This document shows, piece after piece, positions 18,120 through 28,291 of a stretch of 59,074 nucleotides of DNA (positions are counted from its first letter, which is position 1; every line of letters starts with the position of its first letter). The stretch is from positions 1-59,074 of the forward strand of contig JANWWI010000010.1 in the NCBI GenBank assembly GCA_025056355.1, read 5' to 3'. The position numbers were made by a program, and so were the translations under genes. The notes below the pieces were generated by a model. That model saw nothing but the letters and a program-made list of their open reading frames with translations. It was not told the DNA's origin and ran no database searches. Origin of the DNA: Casimicrobiaceae bacterium (GTDB lineage: Bacteria; Pseudomonadota; Gammaproteobacteria; Burkholderiales; Casimicrobiaceae).

Positions 18120-19162
18120 GAAACCTCACGGCTTGCGTGCCAGAAAGCCGCCAAGGCCTCGGGCAGCGGCGAATCGATCCGGAGGTCGACGCCCGTGACC
18201 GGATGCGTCAAACGCAAACTCGCCGCGTGAAGAAACATGCGCCTGAGCGCGACAGGCTCGCGCCGCGCCAGGCTCCGGTTGAGTGCGCGATCGCCGTACT
18301 TGTCGTCGCCAAGGACCGGAAAACCGAGATAGGCGAGATGCACCCGAATCTGATGCGTTCGTCCCGTACGCAATTCAGCCTCCAGCAGGCTCATCGTTTT
18401 GCGCCGCTCAAGCAAGTTGAAGATGGTGTGCGCGAACTGTCCCGCCTCGGGATCGACTTCGACGCGCCGCTCGCCATCGTGCCGCGTCAAACGGATGAGA
18501 GGTTTTTTGACATGCTGCCGCTCGTTGACCCACTCGCCGCGCACAGCCACCACGTAGCGTTTATCGGCGGCCCGTTGGCGCATGAGCGCGTGCAATCCGA
18601 CCAGCGCCGCTCGCGTCTTGGCCACAAGCAAGACGCCCGAGGTCTCACGATCCAAACGGTGCGCAAGTTCAAGCAGCGGCGCGCGCGGGCGTTGCGCACG
18701 CAACTGCTCGATGACCCCGACGCTGACGCCAGAGCCACCGTGAACGGCAACGCCGGCCGGCTTGTCGATCGCAAGCAGGTGCGCATCTTCGTAGAGCACG
18801 GGCAACGGCACGTGTTGCAGTGTGCCGAGACCGGCCGCCGACTTGGGCGGCAGTCTGAGCGGCGGCAGGCGAAGCTCGTCTCCCGGCTCCAGTTTGGTCT
18901 CTGGCCGCACCCGGCAGCCATTCACGCGCACCTCGCCCGAGCGCAGGATTCGATAGATGTGCGTCTTGGGCACCCCGCGCAGTTCCCGGATCAGAAAATT
19001 GTCGATGCGTTGCCCGGCATAGGCGGCATCGACCCGGATCCGTCTGGCCGGAACTCGCTCGAGCGCCTCTTGCGGCGTGCCACTCAGCCCGAGCGGCTCA
19101 GGTGCCGCGCCGGAGCCGCTCGCGGCCGGCTCGAAGCGAGGCTTTCGCGCTAAGTCCTTCAT
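18116..19162 (-). CDS. rluC: 23S rRNA pseudouridine synthase, RluC type
   Basis: This 348-aa enzyme of the RluA family isomerises uridines in 23S rRNA (positions 955, 2504 and 2580 in E. coli). A low-complexity N-terminus of about 40 residues precedes an S4 RNA-binding domain (about 50-105). The catalytic Asp171 lies in HRLDRETSG, and RTGRTHQIRVH is conserved in the C-terminal half. It is divergent from rne, the arrangement known in E. coli and most betaproteobacteria, which supports RluC over RluD. Confidence 0.92.
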   Translation of the reverse strand: MKDLARKPRFEPAASGSGAAPEPLGLSGTPQEALERVPARRIRVDAAYAGQRIDNFLIRELRGVPKTHIYRILRSGEVRVNGCRVRPETKLEPGDELRLPPLRLPPKSAAGLGTLQHVPLPVLYEDAHLLAIDKPAGVAVHGGSGVSVGVIEQLRAQRPRAPLLELAHRLDRETSGVLLVAKTRAALVGLHALMRQRAADKRYVVAVRGEWVNERQHVKKPLIRLTRHDGERRVEVDPEAGQFAHTIFNLLERRKTMSLLEAELRTGRTHQIRVHLAYLGFPVLGDDKYGDRALNRSLARREPVALRRMFLHAASLRLTHPVTGVDLRIDSPLPEALAAFWHASREVS

Positions 19163-19917
19163 TTGCCTTATACTTCAACTACGTCTCGCGACGGCTTCGG
19201 GGCGCCCGCAGAGCGGGCCCGCCTTCGGTTGGAAGAACCCGGGGCGAGCTGTGGATGCGCCACGGATTGCAACAGGTTGCTCTCGGTTCTTCCCGTTGCC
19301 TCTCGAACGACTCGAACTGCAATTATCGGTGGCAATTCGCGCAGCTAGCCTCGAAAGCGTTGAGGCTCCGACGCTCGGACGTCGCAAATGCCCGCACCTG
19401 GGGTCTTCGGCGTCTGAAAGGTGTATGCCATACGTTTGCGGTCGAGCGGTTCGTCGTCGCCGCAATGACGACGTTTCAGTTAAGGGTTCTGCCGCACGCC
19501 TCCGAACAGGTAGGGTTGCGGCTCGCACAGTCAACCGCTTTTTTCAACACTGCCCACCGTCTCGAACACGCCCCGCGGGCCCCGACCCGCAGACTCCGAG
19601 CCCGGGCAAGCCATCGAATCTCCGTGCAACCGTTGTTTCGAGTCTCCCCTGATCCTTGGCCTCCACCGGGCGGGGAACGGGCCACGCGGATCATCCTCGA
19701 GGAAGGCAGATGCTTCCCTCATGGCCTCGAAACGGTCGCGCCTCACGCAGTCGATGCGATGGCGCCGTCTCCAGCGGCGATGACTGACCTCTTCGTGACC
19801 TGCGTCGGCTCCGTGTAGCGATCGACGCGGTCGGCCCGCGCCAGCCGCTGGCCACGAAGTGCGAGTCCGCTTCCCTTGACCTGTTCGAGCCGCCGCGGCC
19901 GAACCGGAAAGGTTCGC
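19163..19917 (+). other. Gene-free 755-bp leader upstream of rne
   Basis: No supported gene lies between the divergent starts of rluC and rne. Open frames here give Arg-, Ser- and Pro-rich translations without family features. A TATACT hexamer at 19169-19174 on the plus strand overlaps the rluC ribosome binding region, with no good -35 hexamer. The GC-rich tract around 19195-19250 can fold. By analogy with the long structured 5' untranslated region through which E. coli RNase E controls its own mRNA, this is probably the rne regulatory leader. The ribosome binding site GGAAAGG lies near 19906-19912. Confidence 0.55.
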
Positions 19918-22608
19918 ATGAAACGCATGCTGTTCAACGCGACGCAAGCCGAAGAGCTGCGCGTTGCGATCGTCGACGGTCAAAAACTCATCGACCTCGA
20001 CATCGAGTCGGCTGCCAAAGAGCAGCGTAAAGGCAACATCTACAAAGGCACGATCACCCGCATCGAACCCTCGCTTGAGGCCTGCTTCGTCGACTACGGT
20101 ACCGAACGCAACGGCTTTCTGCCGTTCAAGGAAGTCGCGCGGTCTGTCCTAAGCGACGGCGAAGCGGCCACGCGCGGCAAAATCGCCGAAGCGCTCAAGG
20201 TCGGCCAGGAGCTGATCGTTCAAGTCGAAAAAGACGAGCGCGGCAACAAAGGGGCGGCGCTGACCACCTACATCTCGCTGGCTGGGCGCTATCTCGTGCT
20301 GATGCCGAACAACCCCAAGGGCGGCGGGGTTTCCCGTCGCATCGAGGGCGAAGAGCGCAACGAGCTGCGTGAAACGCTCGCGCAGCTGGAAGTGCCGCCG
20401 GGGATGAGCATCATCGGCCGCACCGCCGGCATCGGCCGAACGGTCGAAGAGTTGCAGTGGGACTTGAACTATCTGCTGCAACTGTGGAAGGCCATCGAAG
20501 CCGCCGCGCAAGCCAACCAGGCGCCGCTTCTCATCTACCAGGAATCAAGCCTCGTCATTCGGGCGATCCGCGACTACTACACGGCCGACATCGGCGAAAT
20601 CCTCATCGACACCGAAGAAATCTACGAGCAGGCGCGCGGCTTCATGCAGCACGTCATGCCGAACATGGTCACGCGAGTCAAGCACTATCGCGACGATGTG
20701 CCGCTGTTTTCACGCTTTCAAATCGAGCATCAGATCGAAAGCGCGTTCAGCCGTACCGTGAACCTGCCTTCGGGCGGATCGATCGTGATCGATCACACCG
20801 AAGCGCTTGTGGCCATCGACGTCAACTCCGCCCGCGCCACGAAGGGAACGGACATCGAAACGACGGCGCTCAACACGAATCTCGAAGCAGCAGAGGAGGT
20901 CGCGCGGCAGCTACGCCTACGCGATTTAGGCGGCCTGATCGTGGTCGATTTCATCGACATGGAGTCGCCCAAGCACCAACGCGAAGTGGAAGATCGTCTG
21001 CGCGAAGCGATGAAACTCGACCGAGCGCGCATCCAAATCGGCAAAATTTCACGCTTCGGCCTGCTCGAGCTGTCGCGCCAGCGGTTGAAACCCTCGCTCG
21101 GCGAATCGGCTCACATTCCGTGTCCGCGTTGCCATGGAACCGGACACATCCGCTCAACCGAGTCGATTGCCCTGCATATCCTGCGCATCGTGCAGGAAGA
21201 GGCGATGAAAGAAAACACCGCGCAGGTCATCGCACAGGTCCCTGTCGAGGTCGCCACCTACTTGCTCAACGAAAAACGCTTCGATCTGCAGTCGCTGGAG
21301 ACGCGGCTCAAGGTCACGGTGGTGCTTATCCCCAACGTGCACCTGGAAACGCCCAATTACACGGTCAAGCGACTCAAGCATGAAGAGCTCAACCAGTCGG
21401 AACCGTTGCCGTCGAGCTACCGGATGGTCGAACGGCCACCGGTGGAAGATCCCGTCCAGCGCATCAAGCAGGAAGCAAGTGAGGTACGTCCACAGGCCGC
21501 TGTCAAGGGCATCCTCCCGGCACAGCCTGCACCCGTGGCCCCGTCATCGGACGACCCCCACACGCCAGGCGCGGAAAGCCATCCGACACTGCCGAAGGCT
21601 GCCGAGGCCACGCCGGGCGCGTTACCCAAGGCTGGTCTTTGGGCCAAGGTGAAGGCGATCCTCGGGTTGAGCAAAAACCCATCACCTGTGCCTGCCGAGC
21701 CTGCTTCGAATCGCCCCGACGCCGAGCCCTCCCGGGAACGCACGGCGCGCGCCGGGCGCGAGCGAGCCGATCGCGACGCGCGCGCCGGGCGCGAGCGCCA
21801 GAACTCGAATGGCCGCAATGGACGAAGCCAGGATCGCACCGAACGCCGTGAACGAAACGAACGCGCCGAGAAACCTGGTCGGGGTCCACGCAATGAACGT
21901 CGGCCTGTCGGTGATCCACAACGGCCCGCCGACAGCAAAGTGCGCGACGGGCGTGGTGAGACCGACACCGCCGCCTCGCCGGAGGTGCAACGCTCAGAAG
22001 CCGGCGGTAGCCAAAGCGCACGGGATGCTCGCGCCGATCGACGCCGCGAGCGCGGCGAGCGCTCGCCGCGCAACACGCCGCGCGCAACGACGAACCACGC
22101 CAACCAGTCCACGCCAAGCACTCAGTCGGGTCCGAACGAGGCATCGCGTGCCCCGTCGCAACCGTCCCTCGCCGATGCGCCTGAGGCCAAGCGAGCCGAG
22201 CGCAGCGAACGTGAAGAGCGCAGCCAGCCAAGCGAAACTCGCCCTCACGTCTCAAGCGAAGCGGGCCAAGCGCGGGTCGCAACCGCAACGCCTGAGCCTG
22301 TGACAGACGCCCCGCCGGCGCGTGCGCCACAAAGCGTTGAGCCGCGCGCACCCGCGGCGCCTGCGCAGCCCATGGCGGCTCGTAGCGCTGCCCGGCCCGA
22401 GGCCTCGCCAGCATCGGCCGAGCGTCCGCCCGTGCAGCCGTTTACGTTCACGCTACCGCCCGATGCGGGCGTTCAGGTCGTCGAGACACGCTTTCCGGCC
22501 GAGCTTGTCCTCCGCGACGAGCCAGCCCCTCGCCTCGGTCGTCCGCGCCCGCCGCGGGCCCCCGTCAACGAGGAGCCGATGCAGCTCGTCGAAACAACGC
22601 GCAAGTAG
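19918..22608 (+). CDS. rne: Ribonuclease E
   Basis: This 896-aa endoribonuclease is the core of the RNA degradosome. The N-terminal catalytic half has an S1 domain (about 37-120), the 5'-sensor region ([11 protein letters not shown], 165-174), catalytic aspartates D301 and D344, and the Zn-link CPRC (402-405), close to E. coli numbering. From about residue 500 the protein is disordered. It contains an Arg-rich segment (about 615-720) that fits RNA and helicase binding. It ends in [12 protein letters not shown], a short conserved-looking tail likely to bind a partner. ATG 19918 is preceded by GGAAAGG. Confidence 0.96.
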   Translation: MKRMLFNATQAEELRVAIVDGQKLIDLDIESAAKEQRKGNIYKGTITRIEPSLEACFVDYGTERNGFLPFKEVARSVLSDGEAATRGKIAEALKVGQELIVQVEKDERGNKGAALTTYISLAGRYLVLMPNNPKGGGVSRRIEGEERNELRETLAQLEVPPGMSIIGRTAGIGRTVEELQWDLNYLLQLWKAIEAAAQANQAPLLIYQESSLVIRAIRDYYTADIGEILIDTEEIYEQARGFMQHVMPNMVTRVKHYRDDVPLFSRFQIEHQIESAFSRTVNLPSGGSIVIDHTEALVAIDVNSARATKGTDIETTALNTNLEAAEEVARQLRLRDLGGLIVVDFIDMESPKHQREVEDRLREAMKLDRARIQIGKISRFGLLELSRQRLKPSLGESAHIPCPRCHGTGHIRSTESIALHILRIVQEEAMKENTAQVIAQVPVEVATYLLNEKRFDLQSLETRLKVTVVLIPNVHLETPNYTVKRLKHEELNQSEPLPSSYRMVERPPVEDPVQRIKQEASEVRPQAAVKGILPAQPAPVAPSSDDPHTPGAESHPTLPKAAEATPGALPKAGLWAKVKAILGLSKNPSPVPAEPASNRPDAEPSRERTARAGRERADRDARAGRERQNSNGRNGRSQDRTERRERNERAEKPGRGPRNERRPVGDPQRPADSKVRDGRGETDTAASPEVQRSEAGGSQSARDARADRRRERGERSPRNTPRATTNHANQSTPSTQSGPNEASRAPSQPSLADAPEAKRAERSEREERSQPSETRPHVSSEAGQARVATATPEPVTDAPPARAPQSVEPRAPAAPAQPMAARSAARPEASPASAERPPVQPFTFTLPPDAGVQVVETRFPAELVLRDEPAPRLGRPRPPRAPVNEEPMQLVETTRK

Positions 22609-22670
22609 AGCTGGCACGAGCCGCGGCCGTTGCTTGTGAGCTGAAACGATCGTTTGCGCCAAGCCGAGCG

Positions 22671-22865
22671 CTACTCGAGCTCCTCGATCCACGCTTGCTG
22701 GATCGCCTCGAGGATGCGCTCGCCGCAACGCTTGGGGTCATCGTCAAAACCCGGCAGGGCAAGCACCCAGCGCATGAGGTCGGTGAAGCGCACCGTGCGC
22801 GGGTCAACCTCCGGGTGCGCCTCAGCCAGCGCTTGGGCGATCTCGTGCACGTCGATCCATTTCAT
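22671..22865 (-). CDS. iscX: Fe-S cluster assembly protein IscX
   Basis: This acidic 64-aa protein matches the IscX/YfhJ family (MKWIDVHEIAQALAEAHPEV, then RFTDLMRWVLALPGF and the acidic end WIEELE). IscX binds IscS and modulates iron-sulfur assembly, perhaps with iron. It is the last gene of the isc operon, and its start overlaps the fdx stop (ATGA). The convergent rne gene ends 62 bp away; a 12-bp palindrome at 22644-22655 is the only structure seen between them. Confidence 0.93.
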   Translation of the reverse strand: MKWIDVHEIAQALAEAHPEVDPRTVRFTDLMRWVLALPGFDDDPKRCGERILEAIQQAWIEELE

Positions 22866-23203
22866 CGCTGTCGCTCCCGTGCGTGGTTGATGGTGTAGCG
22901 TGGTAGCTCGATGGTCAGGGGCGCCTCGTGAAGCCTGACCTGACAGGACAGGCGCGACACGCTCGTCAAGCCCCAGGCGCGGTCGAGCAGATCTTCCTCG
23001 CGCTCGCTCATCTCGCCGGTGGCCTCAAAGCCCTCGCGCACAATCACGTGACAGGTCGTGCAGGCGAGCGACTGTTCACAGGCATGCTCGATCGGAACGC
23101 CGTTTTCCAGCAGCGCCGTGCAAAGCGAAATTCCAGGCCGAGCTTCGAAGGTTTTGCCTTCGGGGCAGAGCTCAACGTGCGGCAACACTTTGATCGTCGG
23201 CAT
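22862..23203 (-). CDS. fdx: ISC-type [2Fe-2S] ferredoxin
   Basis: This 113-aa adrenodoxin-type ferredoxin donates electrons to iron-sulfur assembly on IscU. The cluster ligands are C42, C48, C51 and C87 (CEQSLACTTC and LSCQV), the same positions as in E. coli Fdx. It starts 5 bp after the hscA stop and overlaps iscX by 4 bp. Confidence 0.96.
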   Translation of the reverse strand: MPTIKVLPHVELCPEGKTFEARPGISLCTALLENGVPIEHACEQSLACTTCHVIVREGFEATGEMSEREEDLLDRAWGLTSVSRLSCQVRLHEAPLTIELPRYTINHARERQR

Positions 23204-23208
23204 CGTCC

Positions 23209-25092
23209 TCAGCTTACCTGATCGATATGTCGTCCGGCCAGCGCCCGCCGAATCGCGCGGTCCATGCGGCGTGCTGCAAACTCACGGCTGGCGGCGTTGA
23301 GCGTCTCAATCGCCTGCCGAATGGCCGCGACGTCCGTGCCTTCAGTGCTGCGGCGCAACGCCGCCAACTCCGCTTCAAGCGTTGCGCGTTCGGCCTCCGA
23401 GAGCAAGTCCGCGTCACTGGAGAGCGCCGCCTCGAGCGCCTGTGCAAGCGCTGCGGCCTCGACGCGAGCCTCCGCGAGCGAGCGTGCTTCAAGGTCCTCG
23501 GCCGCATGGGCATAGGCCGACTGAAGCATCCCAAGGATGTCTTCTTCAGTGAGCCCGTAGCTGGGCTTGACAGTCACTTGAGCGCGTGCGCCGCTCGTGG
23601 TTTCAACCGCGCTCACCGAGAGCAGCCCATCGGCGTCGACCTGGAAGGTCACCCGAACGCGCGCCGCGCCGGCAACCATCGGCGGAATGCCGCGCAGTTC
23701 AAAGCGCGCAAGCGAGCGGCAGTCTTCCACCCGCTCGCGCTCGCCCTGCACGACGTGCAGGCTCATGGCCGTCTGGCCGTCTTTGAAAGTCGTGAACTCC
23801 TGGGCTCTCGCGACCGGAATCGTCGAATTGCGCGGAATGATTTTTTCGACCAGTCCACCCATCGTCTCGATGCCGAGCGACAGCGGCACCACATCGATGA
23901 GCACGTGTCCCGTGCGGCTTGCTTGCAGGCTTCCGGCAAGCTGTTCGGCCTGAAGGGCCGCGCCCAGAGCCACCACTTGGTCTGGGTCGAGTTCGGTAAA
24001 TAGCGGCCGTGCGAAGACCTCCGCCAGCCGCCGCCGCACGAGCGGCAATCTCGTTGAGCCCCCCACAAGCACGATCGCATCGATCGCCCCGACACCAAGC
24101 TGCGCATCGCGCAAGGCTCGCTTGACGAGCGCCACCGTTCGCGAAAGCTGCGGCTCGATGAGCGTCTCGAGCGTGGCGCGCCTAACCTCCAGCACGCTCT
24201 CTGAGCCGCATGACCAGCGCACACGCAACTCGGTGGTCTCAGCGCTGCTCAGGGCTTCCTTGGCGCGCCGCGCCGCGGCAAGCAGCGCCGCCTGGCCGCG
24301 TGGCGAGAGCTTAGCCTCAAGCCCCCAACGCTCAAGCGCATGCTGGGCAAGCGCCTGATCGAAATCGTCGCCGCCGAGCGCTGTGTCACCTGCCGTGGCG
24401 AGCACTTGAAAGACACCGCCGTCGAGGCGAAGTACTGAGACGTCGAACGTGCCGCCGCCCAGGTCGTAGACGAGAAAATGTCCCTCGCGGCGCTGATCGA
24501 GTCCATAGGCCAGCGCTGCCGCGGTCGGTTCATTGAGCAGCCTGAGCACGTTCAGGCCCGCAAGCCGCGCTGCGTCCTTGGTTGCTTGGCGCTGAGCGTC
24601 GTCGAAGTAAGCGGGCACCGTGATCACGGCCCCGTACAGCGATCCGCCAAGGCTTGCCTCGGCCCGTGCGCGAAGCGCGCGCAGGATTTCGGCCGACACT
24701 TCCACCGGAGTCACCTCGCCCGCGCGCGTGCGAAGACGAAGCACCCCCGGCCCCTCGGTCGTTTCGGAGACGAAGTCGTAGCGAGTACGCAGCGCCTCGG
24801 GCACATCGGCCAGCGCCCGGCCCATCAGCCGCTTGACTGACGTGATCGTGTTGAGCGGATCGACGGCACGCGCCTCAAGCGCAGCCTCGCCCACCGCGAT
24901 GCGTCCATCCTCGCCATAGTGGACGGCCGAAGGCAAAAGCACCCGCCCGTCGGCATCGGGCAAGCATTCCGGCTGCCCGTGCCGCAGCGCCGCCACCAGC
25001 GAATGCGTCGTGCCGAGATCGATGCCCACCACGCGCCGCCGCTCGTGCGGATTGAGGTCCTGACCCGGTTCGGAAATCTGAAGCAGCGCCAC
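23209..25092 (-). CDS. hscA: Fe-S assembly chaperone HscA (Hsp70)
   Basis: This 627-aa specialised Hsp70 accepts IscU through its LPPVK motif and drives cluster transfer with ATP. The nucleotide-binding domain has [25 protein letters not shown] and [13 protein letters not shown]. The substrate-binding domain (from about 400) and a helical lid follow. Residue use such as GTTHS at the first phosphate loop fits HscA better than DnaK, and the position between hscB and fdx decides it. The start codon is GTG at 25092, with an AAGG about 11 bp upstream. Confidence 0.96.
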   Translation of the reverse strand: MALLQISEPGQDLNPHERRRVVGIDLGTTHSLVAALRHGQPECLPDADGRVLLPSAVHYGEDGRIAVGEAALEARAVDPLNTITSVKRLMGRALADVPEALRTRYDFVSETTEGPGVLRLRTRAGEVTPVEVSAEILRALRARAEASLGGSLYGAVITVPAYFDDAQRQATKDAARLAGLNVLRLLNEPTAAALAYGLDQRREGHFLVYDLGGGTFDVSVLRLDGGVFQVLATAGDTALGGDDFDQALAQHALERWGLEAKLSPRGQAALLAAARRAKEALSSAETTELRVRWSCGSESVLEVRRATLETLIEPQLSRTVALVKRALRDAQLGVGAIDAIVLVGGSTRLPLVRRRLAEVFARPLFTELDPDQVVALGAALQAEQLAGSLQASRTGHVLIDVVPLSLGIETMGGLVEKIIPRNSTIPVARAQEFTTFKDGQTAMSLHVVQGERERVEDCRSLARFELRGIPPMVAGAARVRVTFQVDADGLLSVSAVETTSGARAQVTVKPSYGLTEEDILGMLQSAYAHAAEDLEARSLAEARVEAAALAQALEAALSSDADLLSEAERATLEAELAALRRSTEGTDVAAIRQAIETLNAASREFAARRMDRAIRRALAGRHIDQVS

Positions 25093-25120
25093 GGATCGAA
25101 AGCCTTGAATCGCTCGCGAG

Positions 25121-25657
25121 TTAGCCCGCCAGCGCAGTGAGTTCTTGATCGAGCGCCTCGATCAGCCGTTGGATGAAGCGCATCTTGCGCACGCAAAAAC
25201 GGGCCGACTCGACCTCGACCGGATAGGCCGCCGCAAAGGCCGCGGCTTCGCGTTCGAGCGCCGCTGCGCACTGTGCTCGCAAGCGCTCAAGCGCCGCTTC
25301 GTCGCCGCGCGCCTCTTCGAGCTGCTCGCGCCACGCCATCTGCTCTGCCAGAAACGCCGAAGGCAGCGCCGCGCTGCCTTCGCCGAGCGCCTCGATGCCG
25401 ATCAGCTCGAGCAAATGAGCCGCGCGCGCGACGGGATCGGCAAGTACCCGGTAGGCCGCATTGACCCGCAGGGCCGTGTCAATAGCCGCCTGCCGCTCAG
25501 CAGGGCTGGCGGTTGCGAAGCGATCCGGATGCACGGCCGCCTGAAGGGTTCGGTAGCGCTCATCAAGCACCGTCCGATCGAGCGCGAAGGCAGGCGGCAG
25601 TCCCAACACCGCAAAGTGATTGACGCGCTCAGACGGTGAAGGATTCACCGCAACCAC
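25121..25657 (-). CDS. hscB: Fe-S assembly co-chaperone HscB (J protein)
   Basis: This J-domain protein of about 178 aa brings IscU to HscA. The J domain reads [12 protein letters not shown] followed by the HPD motif in AVHPDRF, and the C-terminal three-helix IscU-binding domain follows. The frame has no good ATG. GTG at 25657 has AGAAGG 6 bp upstream, while a second GTG at 25648 would remove three residues and has no site at good distance, so 25657 is preferred. The gene begins inside the 3' end of iscA, overlapping it by 29 bp. Confidence 0.92.
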   Translation of the reverse strand: MVAVNPSPSERVNHFAVLGLPPAFALDRTVLDERYRTLQAAVHPDRFATASPAERQAAIDTALRVNAAYRVLADPVARAAHLLELIGIEALGEGSAALPSAFLAEQMAWREQLEEARGDEAALERLRAQCAAALEREAAAFAAAYPVEVESARFCVRKMRFIQRLIEALDQELTALAG

Positions 25658-25952
25658 AACGCGCCTTCTCGTTCGGGTTGTTGAACTTGAAACCTTCGTT
25701 GAGTCCCTCGCGCTGAAAGTCGAGCTCCGTGCCATCGAGCACGACAAGGCTCTTCGGATCGACGATCACCTTCGTGCCGTGGCACTCGAAGACCACGTCG
25801 TCCGGCTCGCAGTGATCGGCATACTCGAGTTTGTAAGCAAGGCCCGAGCAACCCGTGGTCTTGACGCCGAGCCGCACGCCGATGCCGCGTCCGCGTTTGG
25901 CGAGGTACTTCTGAATGTGGCGGGCCGCCGCTTCGGTAAGCGTAATGGCCAT
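25629..25952 (-). CDS. iscA: A-type Fe-S carrier IscA
   Basis: This 107-aa carrier receives clusters or iron and delivers them to target proteins. The three ligands C35, C99 and C101 (GCSGLAY and CGCGESF) sit at E. coli IscA positions and the length is identical. ATG 25952 follows a GGAGGGG ribosome site; an in-frame methionine 27 bp upstream is less likely. The 3' end overlaps hscB. Confidence 0.96.
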   Translation of the reverse strand: MAITLTEAAARHIQKYLAKRGRGIGVRLGVKTTGCSGLAYKLEYADHCEPDDVVFECHGTKVIVDPKSLVVLDGTELDFQREGLNEGFKFNNPNEKARCGCGESFTV

Positions 25953-25975
25953 GAGCGTTGCCCCTCCGGCGGCCC

Positions 25976-26407
25976 TCAAGCCGACTGCTCGGCGGCCGTC
26001 GCCTGAGCGTGCCTGGCCGCTTCCGCAGCGGCGCGCTTGGCGCGGTAATCGGCCACTGCGGCCTTGATTGCATCCTCAGCGAGGATCGAGCAGTGAATCT
26101 TGACCGGCGGCAGCGCCAGCTCTTCGGCGATTTGCGTGTTTTTGATCGCAAGCGCCTCCTCGATACTCTTGCCCTTGACCCACTCGGTCACCAGCGAGGA
26201 GGAAGCGATCGCCGATCCGCAGCCGTAGGTCTTGAACTTCGCATCCTCGATGATGCCCTGTTCGTTGACGCGGATTTGCAGCTTCATCACGTCGCCGCAG
26301 GCCGGAGCGCCAACCATGCCGGTGCCGACATCGGGTGCATCCTTGGGCAGCGAGCCGACGTTACGCGGGTTTTCGTAGTGATCGATGACTTGCTTGCTGT
26401 AGGCCAT
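25976..26407 (-). CDS. iscU: Fe-S scaffold IscU with C-terminal extension
   Basis: This 143-aa protein is the scaffold on which IscS builds [2Fe-2S] and [4Fe-4S] clusters. C37 (GAPACGD), C63 (YGCGSA) and C106 (IHCSILAED) are the cluster cysteines, and LPPVK at 99-103 is the HscA recognition site, all at E. coli positions. A basic and Ala-rich tail (from about residue 124, [14 protein letters not shown]) extends it about 15 residues past the normal end. The start at 26407 has CAGGAG upstream. It lies 41 bp after iscS. Confidence 0.96.
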   Translation of the reverse strand: MAYSKQVIDHYENPRNVGSLPKDAPDVGTGMVGAPACGDVMKLQIRVNEQGIIEDAKFKTYGCGSAIASSSLVTEWVKGKSIEEALAIKNTQIAEELALPPVKIHCSILAEDAIKAAVADYRAKRAAAEAARHAQATAAEQSA

Positions 26408-26448
26408 GGCAAAAACTCCTGATTCCGAACGCCTCGGTTGGCGCCCTG

Positions 26449-27663
26449 TCAATGGGCAACCCACTGTACCTTTGACAGATCGATTCCCTCCTGGACCATT
26501 TCCCAAAGAGGACTCATCGCACGCAGCTTTTCCACTGTACGCTTGACGGCCGCGATCGTGCGATCGACCTCTTCCTCGGTCGTGAAACGACCGAGCGTAA
26601 AGCGGATCGAGCTGTGCGCCAGCTCATCGCTACGACCCAGCGCCCGCAGAACATAGGACGGCTCGAGCGAAGCACTTGTGCAGGCCGAGCCCGAAGAGAC
26701 GGCCACTTCCTTGATGCCCATGATCAGGCTTTCGCCCTCGACGTAGTGGAAGCTGACGTTCAGATTGTGCGGCACGCGCGCTTCGAGATCGCCGTTGATC
26801 TCCATTTCGGGAATATCGCGCAGTCCCGCCAGCAGGCGATCGCGCAGCATCCGGATGCGCTCGTTGTCCGTGGCCATTTCAAGCCGCGCCAGACGGAACG
26901 CCTCGCCCATGCCCACGATCTGGTGCGTGGCAAGCGTGCCGGAGCGCAAGCCGCGCTCGTGTCCGCCACCGTGGATTTGCGGTTCGAGCCGCACGCGCGG
27001 CTTCTTGCGCACGTAGAGCGCCCCGATGCCTTTCGGACCGTAGGTCTTGTGCGCCGAAAAGCTCATCAGATCGACCTGCAGCTCGCCCAGATTGATCGGA
27101 ACCTTGCCCGTGGCCTGCGCCGCATCCACATGCAGGAGCACCCCGCGCTCGCGGGTGATTTCACCGATCTGGCGGATCGGCTGGATCACGCCGATCTCGT
27201 TGTTCACAAACATCACCGAAGCGAGGATCGTGTCGGGCCGCAGCGCCGCTTTGAAGGCCTCGAGATCGAGCAGCCCGTTCGGTTGGACGTCGAGATAGGT
27301 GACCTCAAAGCCCTGCCGCTCGAGCTCGCGCATGGTGTCGAGCGTGGCCTTGTGCTCGGTTTTGACCGTGACCAGGTGCCGGCCGCGCTCTTTGTAGAAA
27401 TGCGCAGCGCCTTTGAGCGCCAGATTGATCGATTCGGTCGCACCAGAGGTCCAGATGATTTCCTTCGGATCGCAACCGACCAGTGCGGCCACTTCCGCGC
27501 GCGCTTCCTCGACGGCGCGTTCGGCCTCCCAGCCGTAGACGTGGGAACGCGATGCCGGATTGCCGAAGTGTTCGGTCAACCACGGGATCATCTTGGCTGC
27601 CACGCGCGGATCAACCGGAGTCGTGGCGCTATAGTCCATGTAGATCGGGAGCCTTTGCGTCAT
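26449..27663 (-). CDS. iscS: Cysteine desulfurase IscS
   Basis: This 404-aa pyridoxal-phosphate enzyme takes sulfur from cysteine as an enzyme-bound persulfide for Fe-S clusters, tRNA thiolation and cofactors. The PLP lysine is K206 ([10 protein letters not shown]) and the mobile catalytic cysteine is C328 ([14 protein letters not shown]). Both positions and the total length equal those of E. coli IscS. GGAG lies about 8 bp before the ATG. It follows iscR after 25 bp. Confidence 0.98.
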   Translation of the reverse strand: MTQRLPIYMDYSATTPVDPRVAAKMIPWLTEHFGNPASRSHVYGWEAERAVEEARAEVAALVGCDPKEIIWTSGATESINLALKGAAHFYKERGRHLVTVKTEHKATLDTMRELERQGFEVTYLDVQPNGLLDLEAFKAALRPDTILASVMFVNNEIGVIQPIRQIGEITRERGVLLHVDAAQATGKVPINLGELQVDLMSFSAHKTYGPKGIGALYVRKKPRVRLEPQIHGGGHERGLRSGTLATHQIVGMGEAFRLARLEMATDNERIRMLRDRLLAGLRDIPEMEINGDLEARVPHNLNVSFHYVEGESLIMGIKEVAVSSGSACTSASLEPSYVLRALGRSDELAHSSIRFTLGRFTTEEEVDRTIAAVKRTVEKLRAMSPLWEMVQEGIDLSKVQWVAH

Positions 27664-27688
27664 GGGTCAACTCCAACGCGTACGAGGT

Positions 27689-28162
27689 TCATGCGCTCAC
27701 GCGCGCCCGGGGCGGGCTGCGCAAATCGCGCATCAGCTGAATGGTTGGCGCGCGCCGAGCACGCGCGTCATCGACAAGCGACTGCAGGCTCACACCCTGC
27801 AGATACGCGAAGATATGCCGATTCAGGCTCTCCCAGAGATGATGGGTCAGACACTGATGGTCGTCGTGGCAATTGCGCGCGCCACCGCACTGCGTCGTAT
27901 CGATGGGCTCATCAACCGCCAAAATCACATCCGAGACCGAAATCGCTCGCGGAGCCTTGGCGAGCACGTATCCTCCGCCAGGACCGCGCACGCTCTCGAC
28001 CAAGCCATGCCGACGCAGCTTCGCAAACAGCTGTTCGAGGTAGGAAAGCGAAATCCCCTGCCGCTCCGAGATTTCGGCAAGCCTCACCGGGCCAGCGTGA
28101 TCGTTCAGCGCCACATCGATCATTGCCGTGACGGCGAACCGGCCTTTGGTCGTGAGCTTCAT
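27689..28162 (-). CDS. iscR: Fe-S sensing transcription regulator IscR
   Basis: This 157-aa Rrf2-family repressor senses Fe-S status by carrying a [2Fe-2S] cluster. The winged helix covers about residues 1-75 (MKLTTKGRFAVTAMIDVAL). The cluster ligands C92, C98, C104 and H107 are at exactly the E. coli positions. The ATG at 28162 is preferred over an in-frame TTG 6 bp upstream. Two predicted IscR operators lie upstream at 28204-28260, which implies autorepression of the whole isc operon. It is divergent from mnmC. Confidence 0.97.
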   Translation of the reverse strand: MKLTTKGRFAVTAMIDVALNDHAGPVRLAEISERQGISLSYLEQLFAKLRRHGLVESVRGPGGGYVLAKAPRAISVSDVILAVDEPIDTTQCGGARNCHDDHQCLTHHLWESLNRHIFAYLQGVSLQSLVDDARARRAPTIQLMRDLRSPPRARVSA

Positions 28163-28203
28163 GGTCAAACGGGTCGAGTCCTCAAACTCCGCTGAGCCAG
28201 CGA

Positions 28204-28228
28204 ATGGTTGACTGCTTCAGTCGGGATT
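28204..28228. promoter_or_regulatory. Predicted type 1 IscR operator, promoter-proximal to iscR
   Basis: Compared by eye with the E. coli type 1 IscR consensus, 21 of 25 positions agree. The half-sites GTTGACT and AGTCGGG are both intact, separated by GCTTC. It lies 42 bp upstream of the iscR start. Confidence 0.75.
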
Positions 28229-28235
28229 GTCGCAC

Positions 28236-28260
28236 ATAGTTGACTGTTTTGCTCGGGTTT
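28236..28260. promoter_or_regulatory. Predicted type 1 IscR operator, distal copy
   Basis: By eye 22 of 25 positions agree with the E. coli type 1 consensus; the left half ATAGTTGACT is perfect and the right half is weaker. Its start is 32 bp from that of the other site, about three helical turns, and it lies 32 bp from the mnmC start. It may therefore influence both divergent genes. Confidence 0.75.
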
Positions 28261-28291
28261 TGTTCCGTCCCTCAGCTGCCGTGTCGCAACC

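Noticed and set aside
19102-19818. Open frames of up to 238 codons in the rne leader
   Set aside because: Composition is typical of random GC-rich frames, there are no motifs, and the start lies inside rluC.
22644-22655. 12-bp palindrome AAACGATCGTTT between rne and iscX
   Set aside because: It has no loop and no T-tract, so it cannot be called a terminator; it may be chance.
26614-28131. A 505-codon plus-strand frame opposite iscS and iscR
   Set aside because: It is an antisense shadow of iscS, whose motifs match E. coli residue by residue.
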